64,000 nucleotides of DNA from Maylandia zebra (GCF_041146795.1 NC_135185.1:21968529-22032528); one strand, 5' to 3'; shown: positions 52,000 through 62,650, counted from the first letter of the stretch. Translations and numbers: made by a program. Notes: generated by a model not told the origin, from the sequence alone.

Positions 52000-52570
52000 A
52001 TCGTTCACTTTGACTGAAGGCTGCAGGTGCAGATTGTTAATGAAGAGACTGATGAGAATAATTGGTCCACTAAAGACAACCAGAGTCATCAAGCAGAAAC
52101 ACAATGAATGAAAGAAATTAAATCAAGTCATGGATTTTAGATGCAGCATTTACTTGAATTTAAATATTTATGTAACTTATGTAAGTTTTTGTTCATGAAT
52201 AAATTTAACAAACCAGGTAAAAAAATGTTTTCCAAATATGCAACTATTTTTCTAAAGTTGCAAAACCTGCACTTTATACAAAGGAATTGAAGGGAAATGA
52301 AAAGTGACCTCACAGTTCTACTTATGAGCCTTATTAATGTTCATCAATTTTCTTTTGTGAGCTGAATAAAAACCTTATTGTCTGCAAAGATGTTTTAATT
52401 AACATGAATGTAACACAGTGTTAAAGTGAACGCAGTGAACTGTTGATTTATTTTGGTGTTAAGTTTTGCCAGACATCATCTATTAATATAGATTTATAAA
52501 AGTTCTGATACTTGAGACTAAATGTCTTGTTGCTGCAGTTATATTCTTGATAGATTTGTGTACATATAAC
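52000..52570. other. intergenic, no gene seen
   Basis: AT-rich V 3' flank at first (ggctgcaggtgcag is shared with other family A segments), then unassigned. C would be expected here by comparison with unit 1 but is absent. Confidence 0.5.
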
Positions 52571-52644
52571 CACTGATGAGTTTGGTTCCTCCACAAAAAG
52601 TCCACCACAGTGATTCAAAGTCATTAAGTGGCTGAACAAACACC
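52571..52644 (-). other. IgL J segment (J2), near-intact, with 23-bp RSS
   Basis: RSS on the plus strand: CACAGTG (52606-52612), 23-bp spacer (52613-52635), ACAAACACC (52636-52644). J on the minus strand from 52605 to about 52571 reads WTFCGGTKLIS, a recognisable J in which the first glycine of FGxG is cysteine (one base change). The donor would be gttatat rather than gtaagt, so splicing is doubtful. No C exon lies to its left within several kilobases; the next is pseudogene C2. Confidence 0.75.
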
Positions 52645-53119
52645 TGCTGGACTCTGAACAAGCATCTAACCACTTTTTTCGAATAAAGCTAACATTTTAC
52701 AACCTCTGTGTTGAAAAAAAAAGAGGTTACTACCCAATCATTTTCATTTCTTTTCAAAATGTTTCTATACTAATTCTTAATATTTATTTAATATTTCTTT
52801 ATGTTATAAAAATGACTTTGAATCCTGATAAAAATGCAAAATCATGGGTTAAAAATGAAAACAAGAGAACTACGAATGTATTAATATTTGTTGACAGAAA
52901 AACAGAAACTGTATGTGTGCCAACCAAAGTGCCATTTTAATTCAGATGAAAAAAAAAAGGGATTTATTCATTCATTGTTCATTCAGGATCTTAAAAATGT
53001 GATAATAATAATGAAATAATACAAATGATGTAATAATAAGAATGATGTAATAATAATTAATGTAAATCTAAATAATATTGTCCTTCAGAGAAATCGTTTT
53101 GTAGTCCTGAAGATGGAGA
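52645..53119. other. intergenic, AT-rich
   Basis: Nothing recognised apart from AT-rich simple sequence near 52995-53070. The part near 52920 (gtgccattttaattcagatg) corresponds to the upstream flank of the family B V genes, whose V is absent here. Confidence 0.45.
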
Positions 53120-53240
53120 AGTTTACTCCTGCAGAGCGACTGGGACTGTCTGTGGTCATGATGGTTGAACCTCCAACCACTTTCCCAGCTTAGCCTCAGA
53201 GTGCTGCTGCTACTGTAGCAGCCGCCCTTCTCCTCTGTAC
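53120..53240 (-). pseudogene. kappa-like IgL constant exon relic
   Basis: Minus-strand reading EEKGGCYSSSSTLRLSWES and NHHDHRQSQS aligns to EEKSSRYSSSSTLMLSQEN and NHHDYWQSKS of the C exon at 63.8 kb. The F-strand cysteine region is deleted and the terminal RKNRC is lost. Its upstream end runs into TOGARAM-like sequence. Confidence 0.75.
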
Positions 53241-53272
53241 TCGTCAGGACTTGCATTGTCACATCTGGGGAT

Positions 53273-54889
53273 CCCAGGCCCTGCTGGAGAGGAGAGCCTA
53301 GTCTGGATGCTGACCTGCTGCCTGTAATTATTAGCCTTTTTCAGGCTCTTCTCCACAGGACGCCTGTCTTTTTCAGGGACAATCTTCATCCACAAATTCA
53401 TAAAGTCCTTGTGAAGGGTCAGTTTCTTGATGATTGTTCGCCCATGGTACCTGTGGAAGATTACAGTTGTCATTAATTTTCATTAATTGTGTAAACTCAC
53501 AGAAAATAAATTTGATGCACTTCAAACCCATTTAAACCCATTTAAAAGTACCCACCTGGCTTCAGGTGCAGCATCCCCTGCCATTCTAGAGGCAGCAATT
53601 AGAAACCTTTCAGTGAAGCTTCCTGCTTTCAGGATGACGGCTGCTCCAAGTTTGTCAGTTGTGCAGGTGTTGAGCCGTGCTATTCCTCACTGCGACACAG
53701 CGATGGCTGAGCAAGGACAATATTAGACACACAACTCAGTGAACATGATCTCTCTTTCATGTCTTCTAATAAAATCACTACAGCTTCTTCTCTCCTCTTA
53801 CGTCAGTCCTGTGTTAAACAGAGCGCTCAGAATCCGTCCATGGCTGCAATTTTCCACCATGGCATCAAGCGCCAGATTGACCTCCTGATGAAGAAAGTTG
53901 TTGTTGGTCTGTGCAAGCTTCAGCAATAGAGCTCGGCCTGTTGCTTCAACTTCTGGGTCCATTGTTTTCTGGAGCTGAATGTAGAGCTCATCGATGGCAT
54001 GTATGGCTTCACAGGCTATTGCTGAGCGTTGGTTTTTCACCTAAAATGTGAGTGAAAATCATCAGTTGAGGCTGTAGTATGCACTTGAAGGGAAACTAGC
54101 TGCATGAAACACATATAAGAAACATAAAGTGTGCAATACCTCCTCAATGAGGACCAGACACACTTCATGTAGTTTAGTCTTCAGGATGTCCGAGTGGTGC
54201 TTTGCCAGAGACTGAATAGTTTGCAACCCCTGTCTTTTCTTAATCCTGTATTTACACAACACAACATTGAACACGACTTCAGGAACACCACAAATAACAC
54301 AGCCACATTATGCAGCACTGTTTCTGTGCAGTATTTAATGTCTCCTTACTACGTTTCTTACCAGTCGTCTGAAGACAGCAGACTAAAGCTGTGGGACAGG
54401 CTCTCTACAGGTGTAGCTAGAGGCGGGAGTTTGACCCTGCCCTCTCTTGGATTATTCTGACTGCACTGACTGTCTGCTTTCTTGTCTGATAATCAACAAG
54501 GTTAGTAAAAAGAAACGGTACTTTCTTCTAATTCGAAGCATTGTACATGATGCAGTGATTAATTGTTCATTAAAATCTTTTAAAATAATCTCTTAATTTA
54601 AAGTTTGATTATTCAGCATCTTCTACAGTTACTGAGGAAAACCACTTACTGTCTATAGGGACGACTTTTGCACGGCGCAGCAACGTCCCAAGCCGAGGTC
54701 CTCGTTTTTGCGGTATGGGAACTGTTGGAGGTTTTGGAGTCAAAGGCTTTACTGCAGTAAATGTTTTGGTTGGTACTGTGTGTCCAGGTGAGGTTACAAT
54801 CCCATCCTGGAAATGCTGCAGTTTTTCCAAAATAGGCCCAAATTTGTCTTTAACTGTCAAGACTCTTATTTCACGAATGACCTTCGTGT
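53273..54889 (-). pseudogene. TOGARAM-like 3' gene fragment (TOG domain)
   Basis: Six consecutive exons on the minus strand with good GT/AG boundaries and matching phases: 54889-54650, 54485-54362, 54245-54140, 54040-53802, 53706-53566, and one starting at 53450. Landmarks: KFGPILEKLQHFQDGIVTS, HSFSLLSSDDW, QTIQSLAKHHSDILKTKLHE, ATGRALLLKLAQTNNNFLHQ, LALDAMVENCSHGRI, HRCVAVRNSTAQHL, KAGSFTERFLIAASRMAGDA, YHGRTIIKKLTLHKDF. This is an alpha-helical TOG (HEAT-like) array as in TOGARAM1/2 (FAM179), proteins of ciliary microtubules; I cannot tell which paralogue. Exon 5 has a frameshift after AQHLH, and the 5' part of the gene is missing, so it is a broken fragment. It is embedded in the IgL locus beside a C relic. 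Confidence 0.75.
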
Positions 54890-55129
54890 CTGTTTAGACA
54901 AAAAAATAACTAAATAACTACAAATTGACATCTTACTAAAAAAAACAACAACAATAAACATTTTTCTTCCTGATTTTTGTTTTTCTTCAAAAAAGCATAT
55001 AAAATGAATGGACAGCAAGAATATGTGTAATTTAGCATTAAAATAGATAATCTACAGTCTCAAATTTTAAAATCTAAACTAACTGATTAACAGCAGGTGT
55101 AACCACTAAAGAAAAGCATCACCTTTGAA
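54890..55129. other. spacer
   Basis: AT-rich, possibly intron of the TOGARAM-like copy. No exon recognised. Confidence 0.4.
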
Positions 55130-55327
55130 CCGAATTTCTTATATACTGAAAATGAAATCTCTTCTCAGGAACCTTTTCTCGATTCAGTAGAAGTAGATCT
55201 GGTTCTCAGTCTTTAACCATCAGTGGGTTTCAGTCTGAAGATGTTGGAGATTGTTACTATTTGGGCTGTCGTTGTAGTCGGATGTTTAAACAGTGATTTA
55301 TAGCAGTACAGGAACCTCCTTCAGTCT
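55130..55327 (+). pseudogene. IgL V relic, family A, 3' half (VA2-type)
   Basis: Starts inside FR2 (cttatatac), then GTFSRFS, a degraded FR3 and [19 protein letters not shown]. As in VA2, Cys replaces the first Tyr of the YYC motif, the canonical Cys position is Tyr, and the heptamer is AACAGTG. The 3' flank also matches VA2 closely for about 200 bp, so both derive from one duplicated pseudogene. Confidence 0.8.
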
Positions 55328-56073
55328 GATTAAAGGCTGCAGGTGCAGCGTGCTGGACTGTGATGAGAATAACTGATCCACTAACACAAGACTCATCAAC
55401 CACAAACACACTGAATAAAAATAAAACTAAAGAAGTATACAACTGTGTTTATAGTGATTCAACCTTTATATTTATCATTAAATATGAGTAAAAGTTCATG
55501 AGCACGTTTTTTAAGTGTAATGTTTACATATTTGTTGGGGACTTGTAGTAAACTACAAGCACAATCAATCATCCATGAACTCAAAGCTGTTCTGTGGTTA
55601 CTGACACTTTAATTTTTTTTAGTAGAAATCCATAAATCATTATTTGAAAAAAGTCATTTTCAAAATAAAAACAATAAAGAAATAAATCCACAAACACTTT
55701 GTTTGACAATTAAGGCTTGAAAATAACCTGAAATATCTTAATTGGAAAATACTAAAAAGATATGAATTAACATTTAAGAGAAATTTAAAAATATCCACAT
55801 TTCTACATAAAATTAGATATTTGTAAAACTGAATGAGTTTCTAGGGAAGTTATCTGGCAGACTGTGAGATCAACTTTGTTTCATAAATAATGAAAATGAT
55901 CAACAACGATCACTGGACTTGATCAAATATCTTTTCAAAATTTTATAAAATATTTTGCAAATGTCCAAAAAGTTGATTCTCTTGATCTGGACGTAGCGTT
56001 TTGTGGGAGAAATGTTTCGTCACTCATCCAAGTGCAAATGGTCGTAGTTGGGAAAAGAAAACATTTCTCCCCC
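55328..56073. other. intergenic with duplicated J-flank sequence
   Basis: 55550-55690 repeats 37755-37890 (caatcatccatgaactcaaa, aataaagaaataaatc) but ends before the J and RSS, which are deleted. 55960-56060 (agaaatgtttcgtcactcat) looks like part of a dispersed teleost repeat that I cannot name. Confidence 0.5.
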
Positions 56074-56160
56074 AGTCAGACTGCAGAGACAACTGAGCTG
56101 TTACAGCAGGAACTGACTGCAGCTGCTGAAGAGGAAGAAAAACAGTTCAGTGAAGACAAA
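56074..56160 (+). pseudogene. 3' flank of a deleted family B V gene
   Basis: cagtcagactgcagagaca to aggaactgactgcagctgct matches the sequence just after the VB1 and VB3 RSS, but the V and RSS are missing. Confidence 0.6.
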
Positions 56161-56214
56161 GCTGACACAAAGTCATGTTCTGCACACATTTTCTGAAAAG
56201 AAAAACAAAAGTTG

Positions 56215-56530
56215 GCTGTAGGAACGGCATTGGTCAGCTGGTGAGTTGTGCCAAGTTTCCTCCACGCATGATGTCTGGGATTCAGGTTAAAGCGTTCTTT
56301 ATTTCATCAGACCAGAGAATTTAGTTCCTTCAGGTGCATTTTTCTGGGGAATCACTATCATCGTGTTATTGGCCAGCTTCACGTCTAAGGCCCTTCTACC
56401 CTGATGTCTGAAAGACTCATGGTGGTTTCAGTTCTTCAATATTTGGGAGAATGGAGGCCACTGTGCTCTTTGAGACGTTCAATGCTGCAGAAATTTTTCT
56501 GTACCCTTCCTCACAAAGAGACTGTAACAT
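56215..56530 (-). mobile_element. Tc1-like transposase relic
   Basis: The minus strand encodes GYRKISAALNVSKSTVASI, matching the helix-turn-helix of fish Tc1 transposases (GYKKI..ALNIP..TV..I). The lower-coordinate part (catcagaccagagaattt on the plus strand) corresponds to the WSDE catalytic region. The middle is deleted, there are stops, and no terminal repeats were seen. Confidence 0.7.
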
Positions 56531-57326
56531 ACAAAATGTGGAAAAAAGGTTTTGACCTCCTAGGTGAAGAACTGAACACAAAAGAAAGGTGTTCACAGTA
56601 AGTCAGTGCAAAGACAGTAAACAGAAGTGTGAACAAGGACAAAAAACCCACAATGAAAACATGACAAAACATACAAAGTATAAAATAACCACAAAAAGCC
56701 CACATTTATACAAAAATTGCAAAATGGCATAAAACTATATAAGGAAATGCAAATAACCAAACAAGCCAAATTATACAAACACACTATAAAGAAATACATC
56801 AAATGCAAAAGGCACAAAATAAGACACAGTCATACAAAACATGTTCAAACAGAAATTATTTTTTAAAATTAAAATTGATCAGAAGGAAAAAAAATGTGCC
56901 CTGCATGGATGTGCAGTCTGCTTTTTGGATCCATGTATAAGAGTCAATTTCATGTGTGTTCTCTTATTTTGACATAAGAGGGCACTATTTGTACAGCAGC
57001 AATGTACAATATCCACCCAGACTTCATAGGTGCAGGTGTGTGCTCACTGACCCATGCATTAATTTGAATATCTGTCGTGCACCCTGAATGCAAAATAGTT
57101 TTCTATAGTTTCAGTATCATATAGAAATGTTTGTCCTTGTGTAAAATGACAATTTTTAATATTTTGCTGGGTGGACAGCTGTCTATACGTGTATAAGCCC
57201 GTCTCTCTGAGCTGCACAGCCAGCACAGAAATCTGTAATTACCTCAACTCAGTACTGACAAAATAAGTTAGTGTCTGTTTATTAGATCTTTGTTGTTTCA
57301 GCAGAATCAGATCCATACTTGAATTA
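56531..57326. other. intergenic, no gene seen
   Basis: A-rich on the plus strand at 56620-56880. 57010-57085 is homologous to 40330-40400. ORFs here are low-complexity translations. Confidence 0.5.
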
Positions 57327-57395
57327 ACACTAACAATCAGTGGAGTTTAGGCTGAAGATCTAGATTACTACTGTGTTGAAACCGATGTGTGAGAA
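57327..57395 (+). pseudogene. IgL V relic, FR3 end only
   Basis: ctaacaatcagtggagttta encodes LTISGV and a stop, then AEDLDYYCVET. It is a fragment of about 65 bp ending before any RSS. Confidence 0.65.
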
Positions 57396-57528
57396 CAAGC
57401 ACATTGGTACAGTTAAAACTAATATCAAATTAAACTGGTTAGGGATTGATGTGCTGCAGCGATGATCTCTTGGAGGAGATTAGAGACAGCACTCCAGAAT
57501 ACTGATTTTTTGGGGGGATTAGATTAAC

Positions 57529-57752
57529 CAGGGGTCCCCAATCCCAGTCCACGAGGGCTGGTGTCCCTGCAGGTTTTAGATCTCACCCTGGGTCAACACA
57601 CCTGAATCACATGATTAGTTCATTACCAGGCCTCTGGAGAACTTCAAGACATGTTGAGGAGGGAATTTATCCATTTAAGCTATGATAGATCAAGGACATA
57701 TCTTAAACCTGCAGGGACACCGGCCCTCGTGGACTGGGATTGGGGACCCCGC
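57529..57752. mobile_element. MITE with long inverted repeats
   Basis: The left end caggggtccccaatcccagt and the right end actgggattggggacccc are inverted repeats extending about 45 bp inward (cacgagggctggtgtccctg, and cagggacaccggccctcgtg). The element is about 220 bp. It is a familiar hAT-like teleost MITE type, but no clear 8-bp target duplication is seen here. Confidence 0.75.
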
Positions 57753-58460
57753 CATAGACAGAGACCTGACTTTAAAATTAAACATGCAGTAACATATACA
57801 ACCTGCTAGATTAGTAGTTAGTATGTTAAAGAAAAACACGTTTTACCTCACAGTCTGAGGATTTGGTCTTTTTGAGCTTCAATAATTATTATCAGATGAG
57901 TTTACAATCAAACAGCTCTGTGAGGTTTAAGCAAAATGCCAACATCATCATGTTAATGCAATAATAATGCAGTTATTTTCAGGAATTCAAAAAGCATCTG
58001 AAACTGAAGAGTGTGTTATAAAAAAATATAAAATATTAAAATATGTTACTCATTCTTTCTCAGTAAAATTTGGGGTCATCAAAGTAACGGCAATACAGTC
58101 TGAGAAAAAAATAGCTGCGTGGAGGAAATTAGAGGACAAGTCAAGTTTTTTATTTATTTATTTTTTTCAGAGAAGATACAGTTCATCTGTACATGGTTCA
58201 AAATATCAAATACCTGAGTTATGGCTTTTACTATGGAGCATAAACCCCCTTTCTCAGGGCTTTAGAGAGCTGTACAGGACTAAACTATTTAGAGAATTGA
58301 GTAATGTTAGACCAGCTTGTTATTCATTCCTTTAAACCACTATTCATATATTTCTTTTTTTTTCAAAATAAAGTTCAGTTTGTCAGAATAATCAAAATCA
58401 ATCAGTGTCTTTAGTGTCAGATGTATGACAGTAGGGGAACCATGCAGCTGTTAATGAGCA
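57753..58460. other. intergenic, duplicated V-flanking block
   Basis: 58070-58350 is homologous to 40480-40915, upstream of VA2. The 122-codon ORF at 57967 has no recognisable domain. Confidence 0.5.
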
Positions 58461-58643
58461 AATATAATGAAAAGTTGAACGATCCTCTCCTCACATGACC
58501 TCTGTGTTTTCTGTTTCATTGGGAGAGGTGGGTGGTTTCCTCCTACAGTGTGTTTTGCACACTTTCATGCATCACTGCTCCTCACAGTTTAAGTTCTGCT
58601 GTCACACATGCTCTCATGCACTTCCACTGAAAACTGAGTCAGG

Positions 58644-59137
58644 ATGGTGTTTCCAATGTTGGTTCTTTTGTTAGGCTTTCTGAGTCAGGGTGAGAGATTA
58701 AAAAAAAAACTAATAATAATATTTCAGGAGAATGTTGTTTGGTGAAATTTACTCAGCTTGTTTTATGAGTACATTCATTCTGAAGTTTTTGGTGAATAAA
58801 AATACATTTTAAAATGTTTTTCCTTTCATTTCAGAGTCATTTGCCAATAATTTTCTGACTCAGACTGATGAAGTCAAGTCTGTCAGTCTTGGTGGGACTG
58901 TGACCATCAGCGCCAAAGGAAGTTCAAATATTGGTGCTGATCTCAGTTGGTACCTTCAGAAACCTGGAGAGACACCCAAACTACTTATATACAGAGAATC
59001 AACTCTCTTCTCAGGAACTCCGTCTCGATTCAGTGGCAGCAGATCTGGTTCTCAGTACACTTTAACCATCAGTAGGTTTCAGGCTGAAGATGCTGGAGAT
59101 TATTACTGTCTGGGCTACCATGGTGGTGGAGTGTTCA
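58644..59137 (+). CDS. IgL V gene, family A (VA5), intact but lacking the first cysteine
   Basis: Leader exon 58644-58689 ([15 protein letters not shown]) with donor GGTGAG; the V exon is 58835-59137 after tttcatttcag. The domain starts [20 protein letters not shown] and contains [37 protein letters not shown] and [18 protein letters not shown]. Frame, splice sites and RSS are intact, and the YYC cysteine is present. The framework 1 cysteine position is alanine ([10 protein letters not shown]), so the canonical intradomain disulfide cannot form. The same position is Ala in VA1 and VA2 and Thr in the 62.65-kb relic. It could be a structurally unusual V gene or an early pseudogene; only expression data would tell. 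Confidence 0.72.
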
Positions 59138-59165
59138 CACAGTGATTTAGAGCTGTACAAAAACC
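59138..59165 (+). promoter_or_regulatory. recombination signal, 12-bp spacer (VA5)
   Basis: CACAGTG (59138-59144), spacer 59145-59156, ACAAAAACC (59157-59165). Confidence 0.93.
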
Positions 59166-60154
59166 TCCTTCAGTCTGGCTGAAGGCTGCAGGTGCAGAGT
59201 GACAGACTGCAATAACTGATCAACTCGACACCACAAAAGCAAAAACACAAAGAATCTAAACAAAACTGAAGAAATACACAGCTTTATTTATAAAAAAAAA
59301 TACTTAAATATATCTCAATGAACAAAACATCATGTGCAGGTCTGTTAGGTGCCCCGATAGAAACTAATATGTATAAAGAAATATTTCTGTATTTTTATAT
59401 TTACATACATAAATGTATAAATGTAAATGTATAAATATCTAAGAGAAATATGGAGGTTTGATCAAGTATTTCTATGCAAAGTAATGGAAAAACAATAACA
59501 CAAAAGTGATTTTTCACAAGCTGCGATGTTATTTTGTGATATAGACTTGTTTTCTCTTTCTCACAGCATGGTTTTAAAGCACAATATAATATAAATAGCT
59601 GATGAATTCTGCATTTAGATTAATAGAGTCAAACGTCTGCAGAAATATCGCAACAGAGGAGACATGTAGCTTCATCAAAGTATAAAAAGCTTCACAGGCA
59701 TGAAATATTGTTAATATATAATAATATAACTTAAATTTGTTGATGATTTTTAGTCATTTTCATAATTTTATTTGGACTATTACCAATTGAAAGACAAAAG
59801 ATTGTCAAATGAAATAAAGCTATATCAGCAAAAAGAAAAAAGAAAAACACAGAAACTAAAATGTTTCTAAAACATGAATTATGAGATTTTGGCAATATAC
59901 TTTGGACAGCAATAGAGGTGTAATGTGTACCAATAGTGTGAAGTAAGCTTACTAACCAAAGTGCTGTTTTGATCCAGATATTAAAAATGCTGAATTATTT
60001 TTCTGTATATTTTACTCTATTCCATAAGACGTCTGTGGTATCATTCAAGTTTTATGTATAATAGTATTAATCCAAACAATTTTTCTTCTGACTTTGCGTC
60101 CCTTCTTGCCTTCAGTGTTTTGAGAGCAGAGAAATGATTTCCATAGAGAGGAGG
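59166..60154. other. intergenic, flank of a deleted C exon
   Basis: 59500-59700 matches the 3' flank of C2 (gtgatttttcacaagctgcg, tgttattttgtgatatagac, tagagtcaaacgt), but the C exon itself is gone. From about 59860 it is the upstream flank of VB3. Confidence 0.6.
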
Positions 60155-60199
60155 CTTTGCATCATCAGCTGATCCTCCAGAGAACTGAGAAGGTTTATA
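60155..60199 (+). promoter_or_regulatory. V promoter: octamer-like and TATA-like elements (VB3)
   Basis: ctttgcat (60155-60162) and tttata (60194-60199), same spacing as VB1 and VB2. Confidence 0.55.
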
Positions 60200-60264
60200 G
60201 TCCTGTGAGTTCAACACTGCAGGACTCACATCTGTCAGTCAACACAGCAGAAAGCACAACCACC

Positions 60265-60723
60265 ATGACTCTCATCACCATCCTCATCTGGACGCTGACC
60301 TGCTGCTGTTTTACAGGTTCATTCACTCAGCAACATTTCAACCATGATGTGCTGCTTTTTCTCTCATTGATTTCTGCTGATAAATGAATGATCTGTTTTT
60401 GTCTGCAGGATGCAGCGGTCAGGTGACTGTGACTCAACCTCCAGTACTGACATCTACTCCTGGAAACACTGTCACCCTGACCTGTAGGACCAGCCAAGCT
60501 GTTGGTGGCTGTAGTTACGGCCAGTGTATGTTCTGGTATCAACAGAAATCTGGGCAAATTACAAAGCTCCTAATTCGACATGTAAGCATAAGACATTCAG
60601 GAACACCAACTCGATTTAGTGGCAGTGGAAGCAGCTCTGACTTCTCTATGACCATCAGTGGAGTTCAGGCTGAAGATGCAGCAGTTTACTACTGTCAGAG
60701 TTACCACAGCGGTGGGGTGTTCA
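60265..60723 (+). CDS. IgL V gene, family B (VB3), intact
   Basis: The leader exon 60265-60316 encodes the same signal peptide as VB1 and VB2; the V exon is 60409-60723. The domain begins [18 protein letters not shown]. Conserved cysteines lie in TLTCRTS and AVYYCQS, and the core tryptophan in [18 protein letters not shown]1 contains GGCSYGQCM, again a C-x4-C pair as in VB2 but with different intervening residues. CDR3 is QSYHSGGV. Reading frame, splice sites and a consensus RSS are all present. Together with VB1 it is the best candidate for a functional V gene in the window. It is oriented opposite to all C and J elements seen. Confidence 0.92.
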
Positions 60724-60751
60724 CACAGTGATTTGTAGTCGTACAAAAACC
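60724..60751 (+). promoter_or_regulatory. recombination signal, 12-bp spacer (VB3)
   Basis: CACAGTG (60724-60730), 12-bp spacer, ACAAAAACC (60743-60751). Confidence 0.93.
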
Positions 60752-61850
60752 TCCCTCAGTCAGACTGCAGAGACACTGAGCTGTTACAGCAGGAACTGAC
60801 TGCAGCTGTTGACGAGGAAGAAACTCTGACACAGACCACTGAACACAGTAACTTCTCCAAGCACTAAATACTCATCTACACTTCTTTGGGGGAATTTTTA
60901 AACATCTGGTTACACCAATTCACAGTTTTCTTGTTACATTCCCCTAATCGTTACATTACATTCAGATTTTATTGTTTGTTTTTGTATTTTTTAAGCTTTA
61001 TATTCCCAATATCATCCCATGAAGATCATTAAAGCTTGAACGAAGCTTTAACTTGTTGTTGTCTGCACTTTTTAGCAGTGATCTCTCTCACACAAAGTTT
61101 TCTTCAAAAATCATATTGATCATATTGTTCGTTTTACTTTTCCCAGTGTGAGTTCATGCCCAGCTTCTCTGATCTTTGCATTACTACAGATCTACTTTCA
61201 ACCAATTCTCTTGGCTAAGCCTTGGAGTGCTGTTGTATCAGTAGTTCTGTCAGTACAAAACCTGAAGTACCAAAAGGACAACCTGTGGTTATCGCAATAA
61301 GCTCATGTTGACTATTGTGGGTGTCAGTCTGTCATATGTAAGGAATCATGATCTCGTCATCAGCAGATCTTGATGAGATTAGACTTAATAACCTTTCCTG
61401 CATTGGACACCAGGTTCCTTCTTTGGTTTTTTGGGTTACGTCATGTGGATAAAACATGTGCATGTGACATAACGAAAAAAGAAGTTTAATAGATCATAAC
61501 AAGTTTAGGTAGTATGTTTTGCCAGCACACCAAAGCCATGTTTCTGTTTGGGTTTTTTTCCTAAAACAACTTGATTGATTGTCAGCAGATGAAAACACTG
61601 CAATGTCACTTTTTTCATTTAGTGTGACTGCATTTGCAGCCATCACACACACAGGCAGACATAATTTACTTGCTATGCAAAAGGACTGTAAGAAGTTCTA
61701 TATATACACCAATCAGGCATATCATTATAACCAATGACAGGGAAAGTGAATTTCCCACACCAGCTTATTAACCAACCACAGACCAAGACAGAGTTTTAAT
61801 TCATTTCAAAGCCTGATGCTTAAACATGTTCACCCGGGCTGGAAAACCCC
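60752..61850. other. intergenic
   Basis: V 3' flank, then unassigned DNA. Near 61707 the sequence caccaatcaggcatatcatt resembles a common fish dispersed repeat that I cannot name. No gene seen. Confidence 0.5.
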
Positions 61851-61860
61851 CCAAAAAGCA

Positions 61861-62389
61861 CTCTTATTTGTTCACATCTATCATCCACCTGGGCCTTACA
61901 CAGAGTTTCTGTCTGATTTCTCAGACTTTTAATCTGATTTAGTGCTCAGCTCAGATAAAATAATTATTGTGGGTGATTTTAACATCCATGTAGAAGCTAA
62001 AAATGACAGCCTCAACAAGACATTTAATCTGTCATTAGACTCAATTGGCTTCTCTCAAAATGTAAAAGAACCCACCCACCACTTTAATCACACTCTAGAT
62101 CTTGTTTTAACATATGGCATAGAAACTGAACATTTAACAGTGTTTCCTGAAAACCTTATCTGGTCTAATCCTGTTCTAAGTACAATAATTGATTACACAG
62201 CAGTGGAGAGTAGACTTCATCACAGTAGATGTCTTTCTGAAAGTGCTGTAACTAAATTTAAGAATATAATTCACTCACTGTTATCATCTTCAATGCCCTG
62301 TACCAACATAGAGCAGAGCAGCTATCTGAACGCTGCTCCAGCAGAGGTACACAGAATGATAGGCAGACGCTCTGACGAAGAACAGAGGT
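61861..62389 (+). mobile_element. LINE endonuclease-domain relic
   Basis: Reading from ttatttgttcacatctatca: YHPPGPYTEFLSDFSDF, a stop, then SDKIIIVGDFNIHVE, THHFNHTLDLVLTYG and ENLIWSNPVLS. GDFNIH and THxxxHTLDLV are the conserved motifs of the apurinic-endonuclease domain of fish non-LTR retrotransposons. One in-frame stop (61930-61932) and the absence of a reverse transcriptase show that it is dead. Clade (Rex1-like or other) not resolved. Confidence 0.75.
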
Positions 62390-62612
62390 AAACACGCACT
62401 AAATATACACACAAGGTAACAAGAAAATGGCAGACAGGAGGGAGACACAGCTGAACCTAATTAGACAAGACAACAGTGAAGCAAAACCCAAAACACTGAA
62501 CACTGGACGTGCGTGTTTTAAAAGAGGTAAAAGAGAAAATACAAGACAGAAAGTCACAATTCCCAGAATAAAACTTAAAACAAAAACAGAAAACACTGAG
62601 TCGCAGTGTAAC
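62390..62612. other. unassigned sequence between LINE relic and C remnant
   Basis: A-rich on the plus strand; the short ORFs on both strands have no recognisable domain. Confidence 0.35.
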
Positions 62613-62646
62613 TGCTGAAGCTCTACTCTGAGCAGTGGTCAGGGTC
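62613..62646 (-). pseudogene. IgL constant exon remnant, last codons only
   Basis: gctctactctgagcagtggt on the plus strand is identical to the end of C1 (DHCSE and stop on the minus strand). Only about 34 bp remain before family A V sequence begins. Confidence 0.7.
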
Positions 62647-62650
62647 AAGT

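Noticed and set aside
54715..54897. Plus-strand ORF MGTVGGFGVKGFTAVNVLVG
   Set aside because: It is a shadow of the TOGARAM-like exon on the minus strand, which has splice sites and in-phase neighbours.
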